From Corynebacterium sp. ACRPO (GTDB lineage Bacteria; Actinomycetota; Actinomycetes; Mycobacteriales; Mycobacteriaceae), in contig NZ_JAKRNE010000001.1 in NCBI RefSeq assembly GCF_022347205.1, positions 284,594-348,593 on the forward strand: a stretch of DNA of 64,000 bases. Direction: 5' to 3'. The notes below the pieces were generated by a model that worked only from the letters and a program-made list of their open reading frames with translations, was not told where the DNA came from and searched no databases. Positions 31,735-44,609 of this stretch are shown here, piece by piece; positions within the stretch are counted from its first letter, which is position 1, and the number at the start of each line of letters is the position of its first letter. Position numbers and translations under genes: made by a program.

Positions 31735-32754
31735 CTAAGCAGTCGCTCGCTCTCGTTCAAGAGAGGTTTGGCGCGCCGCGTACTTCTCATCGCCGCTGGG
31801 AGAGCCGGTGATGAGATCCGCGGTGCCGTCGGTGCGGCGTACACCGTGCGCCCACAGGAGGGCGGTAAACGCGGTGACGAAGGAGGAGAGGCCAATATGG
31901 AAGGGGACAGTCCAGCGCGGAATGCTCATGTAGAACTGGTAAACGCCTACCGCCCACTGAATGAGGATGCATACAACGAGTACCCAGCCAGCCTTCTTAG
32001 CGTCTTGAGGTGCCCGGTTCTTATAAAGCAGGAAGACGGTAATAACAGTAAGAGTCAGGTAGACATACATGCACATGGCGTGGGTGACGGCCATGGCTTC
32101 GGTATCTACTTGCAGGCGGCCTTCCATTCCCACCCCGGAATCGCCAGAGTGAACGCCCGAACCGGTAACCATCGTGCCGGTGATGAGCACAATGCTCAGG
32201 GCAATGGTAGCGACCGCTGCAAGGAGGCGAATCGCTTGGGGGAAGCGAGCGCGTGGCGTTCCGTCATCGGGTTCCAAGATGCGGGAATAGAGCATTGCCG
32301 CCAGCCATACCAAGAGCATGGAAGGCAGGAAGTGTAGTGCCACGGACCACCAGCGCAGGTCCAGGTGTACAGAAATGCCGCCGATGATCGCCTGCAGGAC
32401 GATGCCGGCGACGTTGAGCCAGGCGTATACCTTGAGCTCTGCGCGGCGACGCGCCATGCGCATGGCAATGACGGCGGCGACAGCCGCTGCGGTTACGACG
32501 AAAGTAAGCAGGCGGTTACCAAACTCGATGGCCTGGTGGAGAGCAGGCGCAGCGCCTTCCATAGGGACAAGGGAGCCTGGTTGGCATTCCGGCCAGGTGG
32601 GACAGCCCAATCCCGAGCCGGTCACGCGGACAATGGAACCAGACACGGTGATGCCACCCTGGCACAAGAGAAGGATGAGCGCGATGAGGCGCTGCTGTTG
32701 CAGTGTAGGGGCGGCTTTCTTAAAGAAGCGCTTGATCTTTGTCCAGTAATTCAC
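31735..32754 (-). CDS. ctaA: Heme A synthase
   Basis: Oxidises the methyl group of heme O to a formyl group, giving heme A for the aa3 oxidase. 339 residues with eight hydrophobic segments. Seen: the extracellular Cys pair in GLGCPTWPECQPG, conserved histidines in HQAIEFGNRLL, and a second half repeating the four-helix unit. GTG 32754 is chosen because a -10-like TAGGAT ends seven bases before it (leaderless); ATG 32763 lies inside that element. Mycobacterial homologues were long annotated as ABC transporter parts, but the motifs here are CtaA's. Confidence 0.9.
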   Translation of the reverse strand: MNYWTKIKRFFKKAAPTLQQQRLIALILLLCQGGITVSGSIVRVTGSGLGCPTWPECQPGSLVPMEGAAPALHQAIEFGNRLLTFVVTAAAVAAVIAMRMARRRAELKVYAWLNVAGIVLQAIIGGISVHLDLRWWSVALHFLPSMLLVWLAAMLYSRILEPDDGTPRARFPQAIRLLAAVATIALSIVLITGTMVTGSGVHSGDSGVGMEGRLQVDTEAMAVTHAMCMYVYLTLTVITVFLLYKNRAPQDAKKAGWVLVVCILIQWAVGVYQFYMSIPRWTVPFHIGLSSFVTAFTALLWAHGVRRTDGTADLITGSPSGDEKYAARQTSLERERATA

Positions 32755-32761
32755 GCATAGC

Positions 32762-32767
32762 ATCCTA
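32762..32767 (-). promoter_or_regulatory. -10 element for leaderless ctaA
   Basis: TAGGAT on the minus strand, separated by seven bases from GTG 32754. Confidence 0.45.
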
Positions 32768-32832
32768 CTAGTCGGAAGATTTCGGGCCTAAAAATTCCTC
32801 TCGTTTCGAAAGGAACCGGACAAAAGTCACAT

Positions 32833-33597
32833 TTAGCCATCGAAGCGGAACCAACGGACCGCCGCGAACGACGCCACCGCAAGCCACGCCAACAAGGACA
32901 GGAGCTCGAGGCTGGGGAAGGCGGAATTGGAGGCGTCGGTAAGCGCGCCTGCTAGGGCGACAGTCGGCACTGCGTTGAGGACGCCATTATTGCCAAGGCC
33001 CTGGGAGTAGAGGGTCCACCCGACTACGCCGAGGAGCAGGAACCAGATGAGGTTGGCCAGTGCGAGTACTACCTCAGAGCTGAGGGTTCCGCCGAGTAGC
33101 AGCCCCATGGCGGTAAAAGCCGCAACGCCGAAAAATAGCGAGAGGATCATGAGCAGCACCCCGCCCGGGCTGATGCGGAGACCCAGGATATAGGCAGCTA
33201 TGCCCAAAACGAGGATTTGGAATACCACCATGGTGAGTACGCCGAGGATCTTGCCGCCAATAATTGCCCAGGCCGGCACACCGGATGCGCCGGTGCGTTT
33301 AAGGGCCCCATAGCGCCGGTCAAAGGCAAGCGAAATGGCCTGACCGGTAAAGCCTGCGGAGGTGGCCGCTACTGCAAGCACCATGGGAAATACCTCGTGT
33401 AAGCCATGTCCGGTGAGGGACTCCAGGTGGGCCGCGCCAATGAGCAAGGCCAGCGGTATGATGACGCTCAACAATTGCTGTTCGCCGTGGCGCAGCATGA
33501 GTTTTGCTTCCATCTTTCCTTGCGCGAGCAACATGGCGCCGGCGCTGGCCCGTTTGGGGGCTGGGGTAAAGGTTCCGGGGTTAAAGGTTGTGCTCAT
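32833..33597 (-). CDS. ABC-2 type exporter permease
   Basis: 254 residues with six predicted transmembrane segments after a short polar N-terminus ending near residue 30; it resembles ABC-2 (DrrB-like) permeases that pair with a separate ATPase. It lies 57 bases after the ATPase gene in the same direction, so the two probably form one exporter. The substrate is unknown; the mptB neighbour suggests a link with cell-envelope glycolipids, but co-location with sufR and mptB is also the general actinobacterial order. Confidence 0.85.
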   Translation of the reverse strand: MSTTFNPGTFTPAPKRASAGAMLLAQGKMEAKLMLRHGEQQLLSVIIPLALLIGAAHLESLTGHGLHEVFPMVLAVAATSAGFTGQAISLAFDRRYGALKRTGASGVPAWAIIGGKILGVLTMVVFQILVLGIAAYILGLRISPGGVLLMILSLFFGVAAFTAMGLLLGGTLSSEVVLALANLIWFLLLGVVGWTLYSQGLGNNGVLNAVPTVALAGALTDASNSAFPSLELLSLLAWLAVASFAAVRWFRFDG

Positions 33598-33654
33598 GTG
33601 GTGGCTTCTTTCCGCAACGCAGTTGGTTGAATTCGGTCCTGGCGTAGGGTGCAG

Positions 33655-34584
33655 CTAGCTGCGCAAATGGCGGCCGGTAAGGTCAAGGAAGACCTCCTCC
33701 AAGTTGCGGTGAGCCGCGTCTAGGCGCCGCAGCAGGACTCCTTGGCGGGCAAGTTCGGCGGTAAGCGTAGCGATGGTCTCGGGCGTGCCGGCTTGGGTCA
33801 AGCGGTAATGCAGCGGCCGGGATTTGGTCGCCCGAATTCCAGCCTCAGCCAAAGCCTCCACATCAACATCGATATCGGTGCTGAAACTAAGTCCTGCCGA
33901 GTCCGACTGCGAGGTAAGTTCCGCGGGGGTGCCGTGGGCTACCAGCTCGCCATGATCCATGATGGCTACTCGGTCCGCTAGTGACTCCGCTTCATCCATG
34001 AGGTGGGTGGTAAGAACAATGGTGACGCCATCGCGCCTTAGGGCTCGAACAAGGTCCCACACCGCCAAACGGGATTGTGCATCCATGCCGGCGGTGGGCT
34101 CATCGAGAAAAACTAGCTCGGGCCGACCGATAATTGCTAAAGCAAGGGAAAGCCGCTGCTGCTGCCCACCGGAGAGCCTGCGATAGGGAGTCCGGGCTAC
34201 TCCTTCCAGCCCGAGCGTTTCCAGTAGCCAGTGCGGGGAGAGGGGATGGGCGCTGTAGCTAGCGGAAAGTTCAAGCATTTCCAGAACACGGATGCCGGAG
34301 TAGGAACCACCACCCTGCAACATGATGCCGACCTTTTCGCGCACCTTGTCCGGTGCGGAACTCGGGTCCAACCCCAGGACGTCGATTGTGCCGCTGGTGG
34401 GGTGGATAAAACCCTCCGACATTTCGATCGTCGTGGACTTTCCAGCGCCATTGGGACCAAGGAGGCAAAAGATCTCACCTGCGGCAACGCTAAGGCTCAG
34501 ACCATTAACGGCGGTGGTGGAGCCATATTTTTTCACCACGTTGTCCAAGGTGAGGGCTGGGCGATCGGCTGAAATGGAATTCAC
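33655..34584 (-). CDS. ABC exporter ATP-binding protein
   Basis: 309 residues with a complete nucleotide-binding domain: Walker A GPNGAGKST, signature LSGGQQQR, Walker B VFLDEPTAGMD and the switch His in TTHLMDEAE. A C-terminal extension of about 80 residues is typical of DrrA-type drug or lipid exporters. It begins 6 bases after the mptB stop and is followed by its permease, giving an mptB-ATPase-permease operon. Confidence 0.9.
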   Translation of the reverse strand: MNSISADRPALTLDNVVKKYGSTTAVNGLSLSVAAGEIFCLLGPNGAGKSTTIEMSEGFIHPTSGTIDVLGLDPSSAPDKVREKVGIMLQGGGSYSGIRVLEMLELSASYSAHPLSPHWLLETLGLEGVARTPYRRLSGGQQQRLSLALAIIGRPELVFLDEPTAGMDAQSRLAVWDLVRALRRDGVTIVLTTHLMDEAESLADRVAIMDHGELVAHGTPAELTSQSDSAGLSFSTDIDVDVEALAEAGIRATKSRPLHYRLTQAGTPETIATLTAELARQGVLLRRLDAAHRNLEEVFLDLTGRHLRS

Positions 34585-34590
34585 GTGGGA

Positions 34591-36315
34591 TTAGTTTAGG
34601 ACACGGATTCCGCTGCGCCGCACTGCAACCCACCACAGGGCGGCAATGACGGCAAACGTGCAGGCAGCCGACACATAGATGACGATGATGGTGCTGGGCG
34701 GCAACCCGAGGCCGCGTGGCAGCACAAAGAAGCTCATAGCTGCCGAATAAGCCACGACGCAGAAACGGAAGATAAGCCGGTTGGCCCATGCAGCCAAAGG
34801 CAGTACCGCCCACAGGATGTACCACGGATGGACGACGGGAAAGAAGATAACCAGCACTAAGGAGGCGGTGCCGAGCCCTCCCACAGGGTGGATGCGGCCG
34901 CGCAACGTTGCAAAGAGCATGCGGGCCATGAAAGCTACTGCCACCAGCACGCCAAAGGTACGGGTAACGGTGAGAATCGCTTCGGTGTGGTCACCTAGGC
35001 CCAGCAGCATTCCAATGAAGCCGGTACCCACGCCTACGGCGGTGGAGGTCGAAAGCCACGAGCGGATGGAGGCCGCCCCGCCTTGTCCCGTGATCCACCC
35101 CAGGCCAATGCCGGTCAAGGCGCTAATAAGGGCAATGCTTGCAATTAAGATAACTAGCTGCAGGGCAATGGCATAGGCCAAGGCTTTCCAGCGTGATGCG
35201 CCGCCTTTGTCTATCAGGTGGCGGGCATACGCCATCCCCACAAAGCCCAGTCCGATAAAGCCGGTAACCTTGACCATTCCGGCGCAGGACAGACAAAATC
35301 CAGAAGCAATTAGTGCTAGGTAGGCACTGCGCGTGGACTCTTCTAGCTTGTCGACGCCCCTCAGGCCCAGCTCCATGCCTACCAAGAGCAGGCCCAGCAT
35401 TATGGACTCATTATGGATTCCGCCCACCAGATGCAAGATAGTGAGTGGGTTGAGAATGCCGAGCCACAGCGCAGATTCTGGAGATGCCCGGCAGCGTCGC
35501 GCGAGACAGCTAATTGCCCACCCAGCAACCATGATGCCGGCGATGGATAGGAGGCGGTGGGCGATAACTCCTAGAAGGATGGAATTTGAGGTAACTGCGC
35601 TCACCACTCCAGCGAGACCGAGCGCTACGGGGCCATAGGGGGAAGGGGAGTTGGCCCAGATAAACGGTACGGATCGGGCGAGCTCATCACCCGCGCCAAG
35701 CAATTGCACCGGTCCTGCTGAATACGGATCCATGCCCTGCATCACGATGGAACCGTTAGCCAAATAGGAGTAGATGTCTTGGGTAAAGAGCGGGGCAGTA
35801 AAAATCAGCGGGAGGACCCAACCAGCCCACGTGCGCCACAACTGGTGTGTGGTCACGAGCCGGCGGGCGCGCGCTGGTGTGAGGGCACCTTCTTGGGGTT
35901 GGCGCAGCGGCGTGCCTACAAAAGGGGCAAGAAAAACCCAGGCGGCCACCAACAGGCCTACTCCCACCATGACTATGGCAGAAGAGGTCTGCAGCATGCG
36001 AGACATGAGGGAGCCGAAGGGCACGTTGTCATAGGGGTTTCCCACAACTGGGAGAGCGCCGGCACCTAACGCGCCGAAGGCGATAAGCAGAGAACCCACT
36101 GTGCCTACCCAGCGCAGGATAAAAAATGTCCGCCATTGTGCGGTGGTGGTGCGCTTTAGACCATCCGCATTGGCGGGGACAAAATCAAAACGAGAATCAG
36201 GTTCTGCGGCTCCGGTGTCCTCGGCGTGCAGTCGCGCAGACCGAGAACCAGCGGTGCCCAGCTGCGGCAGCTCGGCCTTGACGCCGGAAAGAAAGCCGCG
36301 GAATTTGCCTGTCAT
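34591..36315 (-). CDS. mptB: Alpha-(1->6)-mannosyltransferase MptB-like (GT-C family)
   Basis: 574 residues with a polar N-terminus of about 80 residues and then a dozen or more hydrophobic segments, as in polyprenyl-phosphomannose-dependent GT-C enzymes. In C. glutamicum MptB starts the alpha-1,6-mannan core of lipomannan. Identification comes from the length, topology and its place next to sufR, where the mycobacterial homologue Rv1459c also lies. ATG 36315 (MTGKFRGFLSGVK) is chosen; the longer frame adds 37 arginine-rich residues with no support. Confidence 0.85.
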   Translation of the reverse strand: MTGKFRGFLSGVKAELPQLGTAGSRSARLHAEDTGAAEPDSRFDFVPANADGLKRTTTAQWRTFFILRWVGTVGSLLIAFGALGAGALPVVGNPYDNVPFGSLMSRMLQTSSAIVMVGVGLLVAAWVFLAPFVGTPLRQPQEGALTPARARRLVTTHQLWRTWAGWVLPLIFTAPLFTQDIYSYLANGSIVMQGMDPYSAGPVQLLGAGDELARSVPFIWANSPSPYGPVALGLAGVVSAVTSNSILLGVIAHRLLSIAGIMVAGWAISCLARRCRASPESALWLGILNPLTILHLVGGIHNESIMLGLLLVGMELGLRGVDKLEESTRSAYLALIASGFCLSCAGMVKVTGFIGLGFVGMAYARHLIDKGGASRWKALAYAIALQLVILIASIALISALTGIGLGWITGQGGAASIRSWLSTSTAVGVGTGFIGMLLGLGDHTEAILTVTRTFGVLVAVAFMARMLFATLRGRIHPVGGLGTASLVLVIFFPVVHPWYILWAVLPLAAWANRLIFRFCVVAYSAAMSFFVLPRGLGLPPSTIIVIYVSAACTFAVIAALWWVAVRRSGIRVLN

Positions 36316-36468
36316 GGGATAAGACCTTACGCGAATCCTCCGTCTCAACCCCAGCAGGGGCGCTCTTTTAGCGTGGGCAGCGCCGCCAGTCGTGGCGATG
36401 AGGGGAGTTGGCCACCCCCGTGCCACGCCGAAGAATGGCCAATGGTGGCATTCTGGAATGAATTAAGG

Positions 36469-36480
36469 AACACTAGTGTT
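36469..36480. promoter_or_regulatory. Palindrome in the sufR-suf promoter region
   Basis: AACACTAGTGTT is a perfect 12-bp palindrome 104 bases before sufR. SufR-type regulators bind inverted repeats in their own promoters; in cyanobacteria and mycobacteria the half-sites contain ACA/AAC-type cores. A likely SufR operator by position and symmetry, not by experiment. Confidence 0.5.
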
Positions 36481-36584
36481 GTCTAATAAAGGAGGCGCAG
36501 TTGGACTGCGGTGCGACTCTCGGAACTACGGGAGTCGGTTGCAGGGCGACTGTAAGTGACCGAAGCACGAAGGGAGGTCCCGGC

Positions 36585-37322
36585 ATGAGTGCACCTCAGC
36601 GTGTAGAAACTACCTACAAGGCGGCTAAGGAATCCCGCACTACGGATGGTGATACCCGCCGGCAGGTGATGCTGTTGCTGCTGAAGGACGGGCCCGTTAC
36701 CGCTTCCCACTTGGGTGAACGCCTTGGCCTTTCTGCTGCCGGAATTCGCCGGCACTTAGACAATTTGGTGGAAGAGGAACTGACGGAGGTTGTGCGCCGC
36801 CGCCCAGTTACTCGCGGCTCAACGGGCAGCGGGTCTGGTCGCGGGCGACCAGCCAAACACTTCCGCCTCACTGATCGTGGTCGAGCGCAATTCGGCCACG
36901 CCTACGATGATTTGGCCTCTGATGCCTTGACGGCGCTCCGCGACGTCGGCGGGTCTGAGGCTGTTAAGCGCTTTGCCAAAGTCCGCTTCGAGCGACTCGT
37001 TGCAGATGTGCGTCCCTTGATAGAAGAGGGCGAATCTGTAGAGGATGTGGCCCGTAAGCTGGCCGAGGTCTTGGACGAGCACGGGTACGCCGCCACGGTG
37101 GACCGCGCTGGTCAGGGAGTGCAAATCTGCCAGCATCATTGTCCGGTCTCCCACGTGGCGGCCGAACATCCAGAGCTGTGTGAGGCGGAACAAGAAGTCT
37201 TTTCTGCTCTATTAGGCAAACACGTACAGCCTTTGGCCTCCATTGCTGGCGGTCACGGGATCTGTACCACGAACATCCCCTTGACACCCGTTAATACAAA
37301 TACTGAAAGGAGCGAGTCATGA
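36585..37322 (+). CDS. sufR: Fe-S cluster-responsive transcriptional regulator SufR
   Basis: 245 residues. An N-terminal winged helix-turn-helix ([37 protein letters not shown], about residues 25-60) is followed by a C-terminal region with the cluster-binding cysteine set CQHHCP...C. SufR represses the suf genes when it carries a cluster. GGGAGG lies 6 bases before ATG 36585; the longer frame has no ribosome site. The TGA stop overlaps the sufB ATG (ATGA, 37319-37322), so regulator and assembly genes are translationally coupled. Confidence 0.93.
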   Translation: MSAPQRVETTYKAAKESRTTDGDTRRQVMLLLLKDGPVTASHLGERLGLSAAGIRRHLDNLVEEELTEVVRRRPVTRGSTGSGSGRGRPAKHFRLTDRGRAQFGHAYDDLASDALTALRDVGGSEAVKRFAKVRFERLVADVRPLIEEGESVEDVARKLAEVLDEHGYAATVDRAGQGVQICQHHCPVSHVAAEHPELCEAEQEVFSALLGKHVQPLASIAGGHGICTTNIPLTPVNTNTERSES

Positions 37323-38758
37323 CCCAGGCACAATCGGCACCCGAGAACAAGATGACCGATGATGAAATCATTGATTCCATTGGTGCATATGAGTACGGCT
37401 GGCACGACTCGGACGCGGCTGGTGCTTCTGCTCGCCGCGGCTTGAACGAAGATGTAGTACGCGATATTTCCGCCAAGAAGGGCGAGCCGGAATGGATGCT
37501 TAACCAGCGCCTGAAAGCCCTCAACATCTTTGATAAGAAGCCCGTTCCCACCTGGGGTGCGGATCTGTCTGGCATCGACTTCGACCAGATTAAGTACTAC
37601 GTGAAGTCCACTGAGGAGCAGGCCCAGACCTGGGAAGACCTCCCGGACGACATCAAGGCCACCTACGATAAGTTGGGCATTCCAGAGGCCGAGAAGCAGC
37701 GCCTCGTTGCCGGCGTGGCAGCCCAGTACGAGTCCGAGGTTGTCTACCACCAGATCCGTGAGGACCTGGAAAGCCAGGGCGTCATCTTCGTGGATACTGA
37801 TACCGCTCTGCGTGACTATCCTGAGCTCTTCAAGGAATACTTCGGCACCGTTATTCCAGCCGGCGACAACAAGTTTTCTGCGCTGAACTCAGCAGTGTGG
37901 TCCGGTGGCTCCTTTATCTACGTGCCCAAGGGCGTGCACGTAGATATTCCACTGCAGGCTTACTTCCGCATCAACACGGAAAATATGGGCCAGTTCGAGC
38001 GCACCCTCATCATCGTCGACGAGGACGCTTATGTGCACTACGTCGAGGGCTGCACCGCTCCTATCTACAAGTCTGATTCCCTGCACTCCGCAGTAGTGGA
38101 GATCATCGTGAAGAAGGGCGGCCGCTGCCGCTACACCACCATTCAGAACTGGTCCAGCAACGTCTACAACTTGGTGACCAAGCGCACCAAGGTAGAAGAA
38201 GGCGGCACCATGGAATGGGTTGACGGCAACATCGGCTCCAAGGTCACCATGAAGTACCCGGCCGTATGGATGACCGGTCCTTACGCCAAGGGTGAGGTTC
38301 TCTCTGTTGCCTTTGCTGGTGAGAACCAGTTCCAAGACACGGGTGCCAAGATGACTCACATGGCTCCGCACACCTCTTCCAATATCGTGTCTAAGTCGGT
38401 AGCCCGTGCCGGCGGCCGCGCCGCGTACCGCGGCTTGGTGCAGGTTAATCAGAACGCGCACCATTCCACCTCTAACGTCGAGTGCGATGCGTTGCTGGTG
38501 GACAATATCTCGCGTTCGGATACATACCCGTATAACGACATCCGCAATGACCACGTCACGCTGGGCCATGAGGCAACCGTTTCCCAGGTTTCTGAGGAGC
38601 AGCTGTTCTACCTGATGTCCCGCGGTATTGCGGAAGAAGAAGCAATGGCGATGATCGTGCGTGGCTTCGTTGAGCCGATTGCTAAGGAGCTGCCGATGGA
38701 GTACGCCCTCGAGCTCAACCGCCTCATCGAACTGCAAATGGAAGGATCGGTCGGCTAA
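37319..38758 (+). CDS. sufB: Fe-S cluster assembly scaffold SufB
   Basis: Scaffold on which new Fe-S clusters are built, acting as SufBC2D. 479 residues with the SufB signature region ([30 protein letters not shown]), the beta-helix core, and the C-terminal [12 protein letters not shown] and [17 protein letters not shown] segments. No intein is present, unlike some mycobacterial sufB genes. It overlaps sufR and is followed by sufD at 5 bases. Confidence 0.97.
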   Translation: MTQAQSAPENKMTDDEIIDSIGAYEYGWHDSDAAGASARRGLNEDVVRDISAKKGEPEWMLNQRLKALNIFDKKPVPTWGADLSGIDFDQIKYYVKSTEEQAQTWEDLPDDIKATYDKLGIPEAEKQRLVAGVAAQYESEVVYHQIREDLESQGVIFVDTDTALRDYPELFKEYFGTVIPAGDNKFSALNSAVWSGGSFIYVPKGVHVDIPLQAYFRINTENMGQFERTLIIVDEDAYVHYVEGCTAPIYKSDSLHSAVVEIIVKKGGRCRYTTIQNWSSNVYNLVTKRTKVEEGGTMEWVDGNIGSKVTMKYPAVWMTGPYAKGEVLSVAFAGENQFQDTGAKMTHMAPHTSSNIVSKSVARAGGRAAYRGLVQVNQNAHHSTSNVECDALLVDNISRSDTYPYNDIRNDHVTLGHEATVSQVSEEQLFYLMSRGIAEEEAMAMIVRGFVEPIAKELPMEYALELNRLIELQMEGSVG

Positions 38759-38763
38759 AGAAA

Positions 38764-39918
38764 ATGGTCGCTTCGAACGAATTCAACCCGGATAAGATCA
38801 CCAAGGGTGATGTCTTTACCTCCACCAACGTGGAGGACTTCCCGGTGCCGCACGGCCGCGATGAGGTGTGGCGCTTTGTCTCCCTGCGCAAGCTCCGTGG
38901 ACTGCACAATGGCGAGTTCGCTGAGGCAGTGGCACAGGACGTCACCGTGAGCGAACATCCAGGCGTAAGCTCCGAGACCGTCGCTCGCGATGACGAGCGC
39001 TTGGGCCGCGTTGGTACCCCGTCTGACCGCGTTGCGGCACAGGCGTGGACTTCTATGCCTGAAGGCAAGGTTGTCACCATTGACGCCGAGGCTCAGGTGG
39101 AAGAGCCCGTGGTCATTACCTACACCGGCAAGGGCGAGGGCGTAACTTCCTTTGGCGCTACCTCCATCGAGGTAGGCCACCATGCGGAAGCTACCGTCAT
39201 CTTGAAGTACGTCGGCTCTGGCACCCACGCGGATAACGTCGAGTTTATCGTGGGCGATGGTGCTCACCTCACCGTCGTTGTTGACGTTGATTGGGAAGAC
39301 GATGCCGTACACCTGTCTAACCACGTGGCACAGCTCGGCCGCGATTCCGTGCTGCGCCACAACTCCGCCATCTTTGGCGGCGAGGTGGTACGTATCGTGC
39401 CTCGCGTGAACTTCACCGAGCAGGGCGGCGACGCAGAGCTGCTGGGCGTCTACTTCGCTGACGAAGGCCAGTACTTTGAAAACCGCATGTTGGTAGATCA
39501 CTCTGTCCCTAATTGCCGCTCCCACGTCCTGTACAAGGGCGCACTGCAGGGCACCAAGGACAATGAGGCCCGTACCTGCTGGGTCGGCGATGTCCTTATC
39601 CGCTCCAATGCACAGGGCACCGATACCTACGAGACCAACAACAACCTGATTCTGACTGAGGGCGCTCGCGCGGACGCAATCCCTAACTTGGAGATTGAGA
39701 CCGGTGAAATTACCGGTGCAGGCCACGCGGCCACCGTTGGTCGCTTCGATGACCTCGAGTTGTTCTACCTGATGTCTCGCGGCATTCCAGAGGCTGAAGC
39801 CCGCCGCCTCATCATCCGTGGCTTCTTCAATGAGGTCATCCACCGTATTCCGGTGCAGTCCCTGTCCGAGGAATTGGAAAACCGCATTTCCGAAGAACTG
39901 GAAAAGATCTCCGCCTAA
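38764..39918 (+). CDS. sufD: Fe-S cluster assembly protein SufD
   Basis: 384 residues. Partner of SufB in the SufBC2D complex, needed for iron entry. It shares the SufB beta-helix type core and ends with the family's SRGIPEAEARRLIIRGFFNEVI motif. ATG 38764 comes 5 bases after the sufB stop, with AAAGAAAATGG as a weak ribosome site; coupling to sufB is likely. Confidence 0.96.
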   Translation: MVASNEFNPDKITKGDVFTSTNVEDFPVPHGRDEVWRFVSLRKLRGLHNGEFAEAVAQDVTVSEHPGVSSETVARDDERLGRVGTPSDRVAAQAWTSMPEGKVVTIDAEAQVEEPVVITYTGKGEGVTSFGATSIEVGHHAEATVILKYVGSGTHADNVEFIVGDGAHLTVVVDVDWEDDAVHLSNHVAQLGRDSVLRHNSAIFGGEVVRIVPRVNFTEQGGDAELLGVYFADEGQYFENRMLVDHSVPNCRSHVLYKGALQGTKDNEARTCWVGDVLIRSNAQGTDTYETNNNLILTEGARADAIPNLEIETGEITGAGHAATVGRFDDLELFYLMSRGIPEAEARRLIIRGFFNEVIHRIPVQSLSEELENRISEELEKISA

Positions 39919-39948
39919 AGCTTTCATAGAAGGAAAACCACACACATT

Positions 39949-40707
39949 ATGTCTACTCTGGAAATTAAGAACCTCCACGCCCAGGTGCTGCCGACGGAAG
40001 AAGGCGGCGAGCCGAAGGAAATCCTCAAGGGCGTTAACCTGACCATCAACTCCGGCGAGATCCACGCCATCATGGGTCCGAACGGGTCAGGCAAGTCCAC
40101 CTTGTCCTACACCATCGCCGGCCACCCAAAGTATGAGGTCACCGAGGGCGAGGTGCTTCTCGACGGCGAAAATCTGCTGGAGATGCCCGTCGACGAGCGC
40201 GCTCGCGCCGGCCTTTTCTTGGCGATGCAGTACCCAACTGAGGTACCAGGTGTCAAGGTCTCCCAGTTCATGCGTTCCGCAGTCACCTCCATTCGCGGCG
40301 AGGCACCGAAGCTGCGCGAATGGAACAAGGAGCTTACCCAGGCCCGCGAGAACCTGAAGATTGATAAGTCCTTCATCTCCCGCTCCGTCAATGAAGGCTT
40401 TTCCGGCGGCGAGAAGAAGCGCCACGAGGTTATGCAGCTGGATATCCTGAAGCCGAAGTTCGCAGTCATGGACGAGACTGACTCCGGCCTGGACGTTGAC
40501 GCTCTGCGCATCGTGTCTGAGGGCATCAATAGCTACCAGAAGGAAACCAATGGTGGCATCTTGATGATTACCCACTACAAGCGCATCCTGAACTATGTGA
40601 AGCCGGACTTCGTCCACGTCTTCGCTGACGGCCACGTCATCAAGACCGGTGGCGCTGAATTGGCGGACCAGCTCGAGTCTGACGGCTACGACCAGTTCCT
40701 CAAGTAA
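39949..40707 (+). CDS. sufC: Fe-S cluster assembly ATPase SufC
   Basis: Cytosolic ABC-type ATPase that drives conformational change of SufBD. 252 residues with Walker A GPNGSGKST, signature SGGEKKRHE, Walker B FAVMDETDSGLD and the switch His in ITHYKRI. Strong AGAAGGAAA ribosome site. Middle gene of the operon. Confidence 0.97.
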   Translation: MSTLEIKNLHAQVLPTEEGGEPKEILKGVNLTINSGEIHAIMGPNGSGKSTLSYTIAGHPKYEVTEGEVLLDGENLLEMPVDERARAGLFLAMQYPTEVPGVKVSQFMRSAVTSIRGEAPKLREWNKELTQARENLKIDKSFISRSVNEGFSGGEKKRHEVMQLDILKPKFAVMDETDSGLDVDALRIVSEGINSYQKETNGGILMITHYKRILNYVKPDFVHVFADGHVIKTGGAELADQLESDGYDQFLK

Positions 40708-42449
<1,742 letters not shown>

Positions 42450-42857
42450 ATGACCGAACCCGTAGATCCTTATCAGAACGAGAACTCTTCATTCTCCGGC
42501 AGCGGCGAGCGCTCGGAGCAGACCGAAGAGCAGATCTCTAAGGCCTTTGACGTCACCGAATTCATGCGTGATGTCATCGACCCCGAGCTCGGCATCAACG
42601 TCGTTGACTTGGGCCTTGTCTATGACCTCTGGTTTGAAGAGGACAATGGCAAGGAAATCGTCATGATCAATATGACGCTGACCTCGCCGGCGTGCCCGCT
42701 GACCGATGTCATTGCAGAGCAGGTGGAAGACATCGTTAAGGCCAATAAGCTGGCAGATGCCGTCCGCATCAACTGGGTATGGATGCCGCCATGGGGCCCG
42801 CAGATGATTACTGAGGAGGGCCGCGAGCAGCTTCAGGCCCTCGGTTTCGCGGTTTAA
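42450..42857 (+). CDS. sufT: SufT/DUF59 metal-sulfur cluster maturation factor
   Basis: 135 residues with the MIP18/PaaD-type domain: MRDVIDPELGINVVDLGLVYDL, MTLTSPACPLTD with the reactive Cys, and WMPPWGPQMITEEGREQL. SufT proteins help deliver clusters to target enzymes. The first 30 residues are polar and probably disordered. Last gene of sufRBDCSUT, followed by a terminator-like hairpin. Confidence 0.94.
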   Translation: MTEPVDPYQNENSSFSGSGERSEQTEEQISKAFDVTEFMRDVIDPELGINVVDLGLVYDLWFEEDNGKEIVMINMTLTSPACPLTDVIAEQVEDIVKANKLADAVRINWVWMPPWGPQMITEEGREQLQALGFAV

Positions 42858-42874
42858 AATCGCGTATTAATCAC

Positions 42875-42926
42875 ACGCCCCCAACAGCGCATTTCTCGGA
42901 TTCGGGAAGTGGCTGGTGGGGGCGTT
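42875..42926 (+). terminator. Terminator-like hairpin after sufT
   Basis: ACGCCCCCA and TGGGGGCGT are perfect arms enclosing a loop of about 33 bases, followed by TAGTGCGTCTTAG. The tail is poor in T, so efficiency is uncertain. Confidence 0.55.
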
Positions 42927-42957
42927 AGTGCGTCTTAGCGTTGGCCGCGTCAATTGC

Positions 42958-42963
42958 TAGACT
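42958..42963 (+). promoter_or_regulatory. -10 element for leaderless ABC-F gene
   Basis: TAGACT ends eight bases before GTG 42972; no ribosome site is visible. Confidence 0.5.
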
Positions 42964-42971
42964 ATTTCTTC

Positions 42972-44603
<1,632 letters not shown>

Positions 44604-44609
44604 GGATTT

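Noticed and set aside
31735..32754. ctaA as an ABC transporter membrane protein, as some mycobacterial annotations had it
   Set aside because: The paired cysteines, histidines and four-helix repeat fit heme A synthase; the true exporter permease is the next gene.
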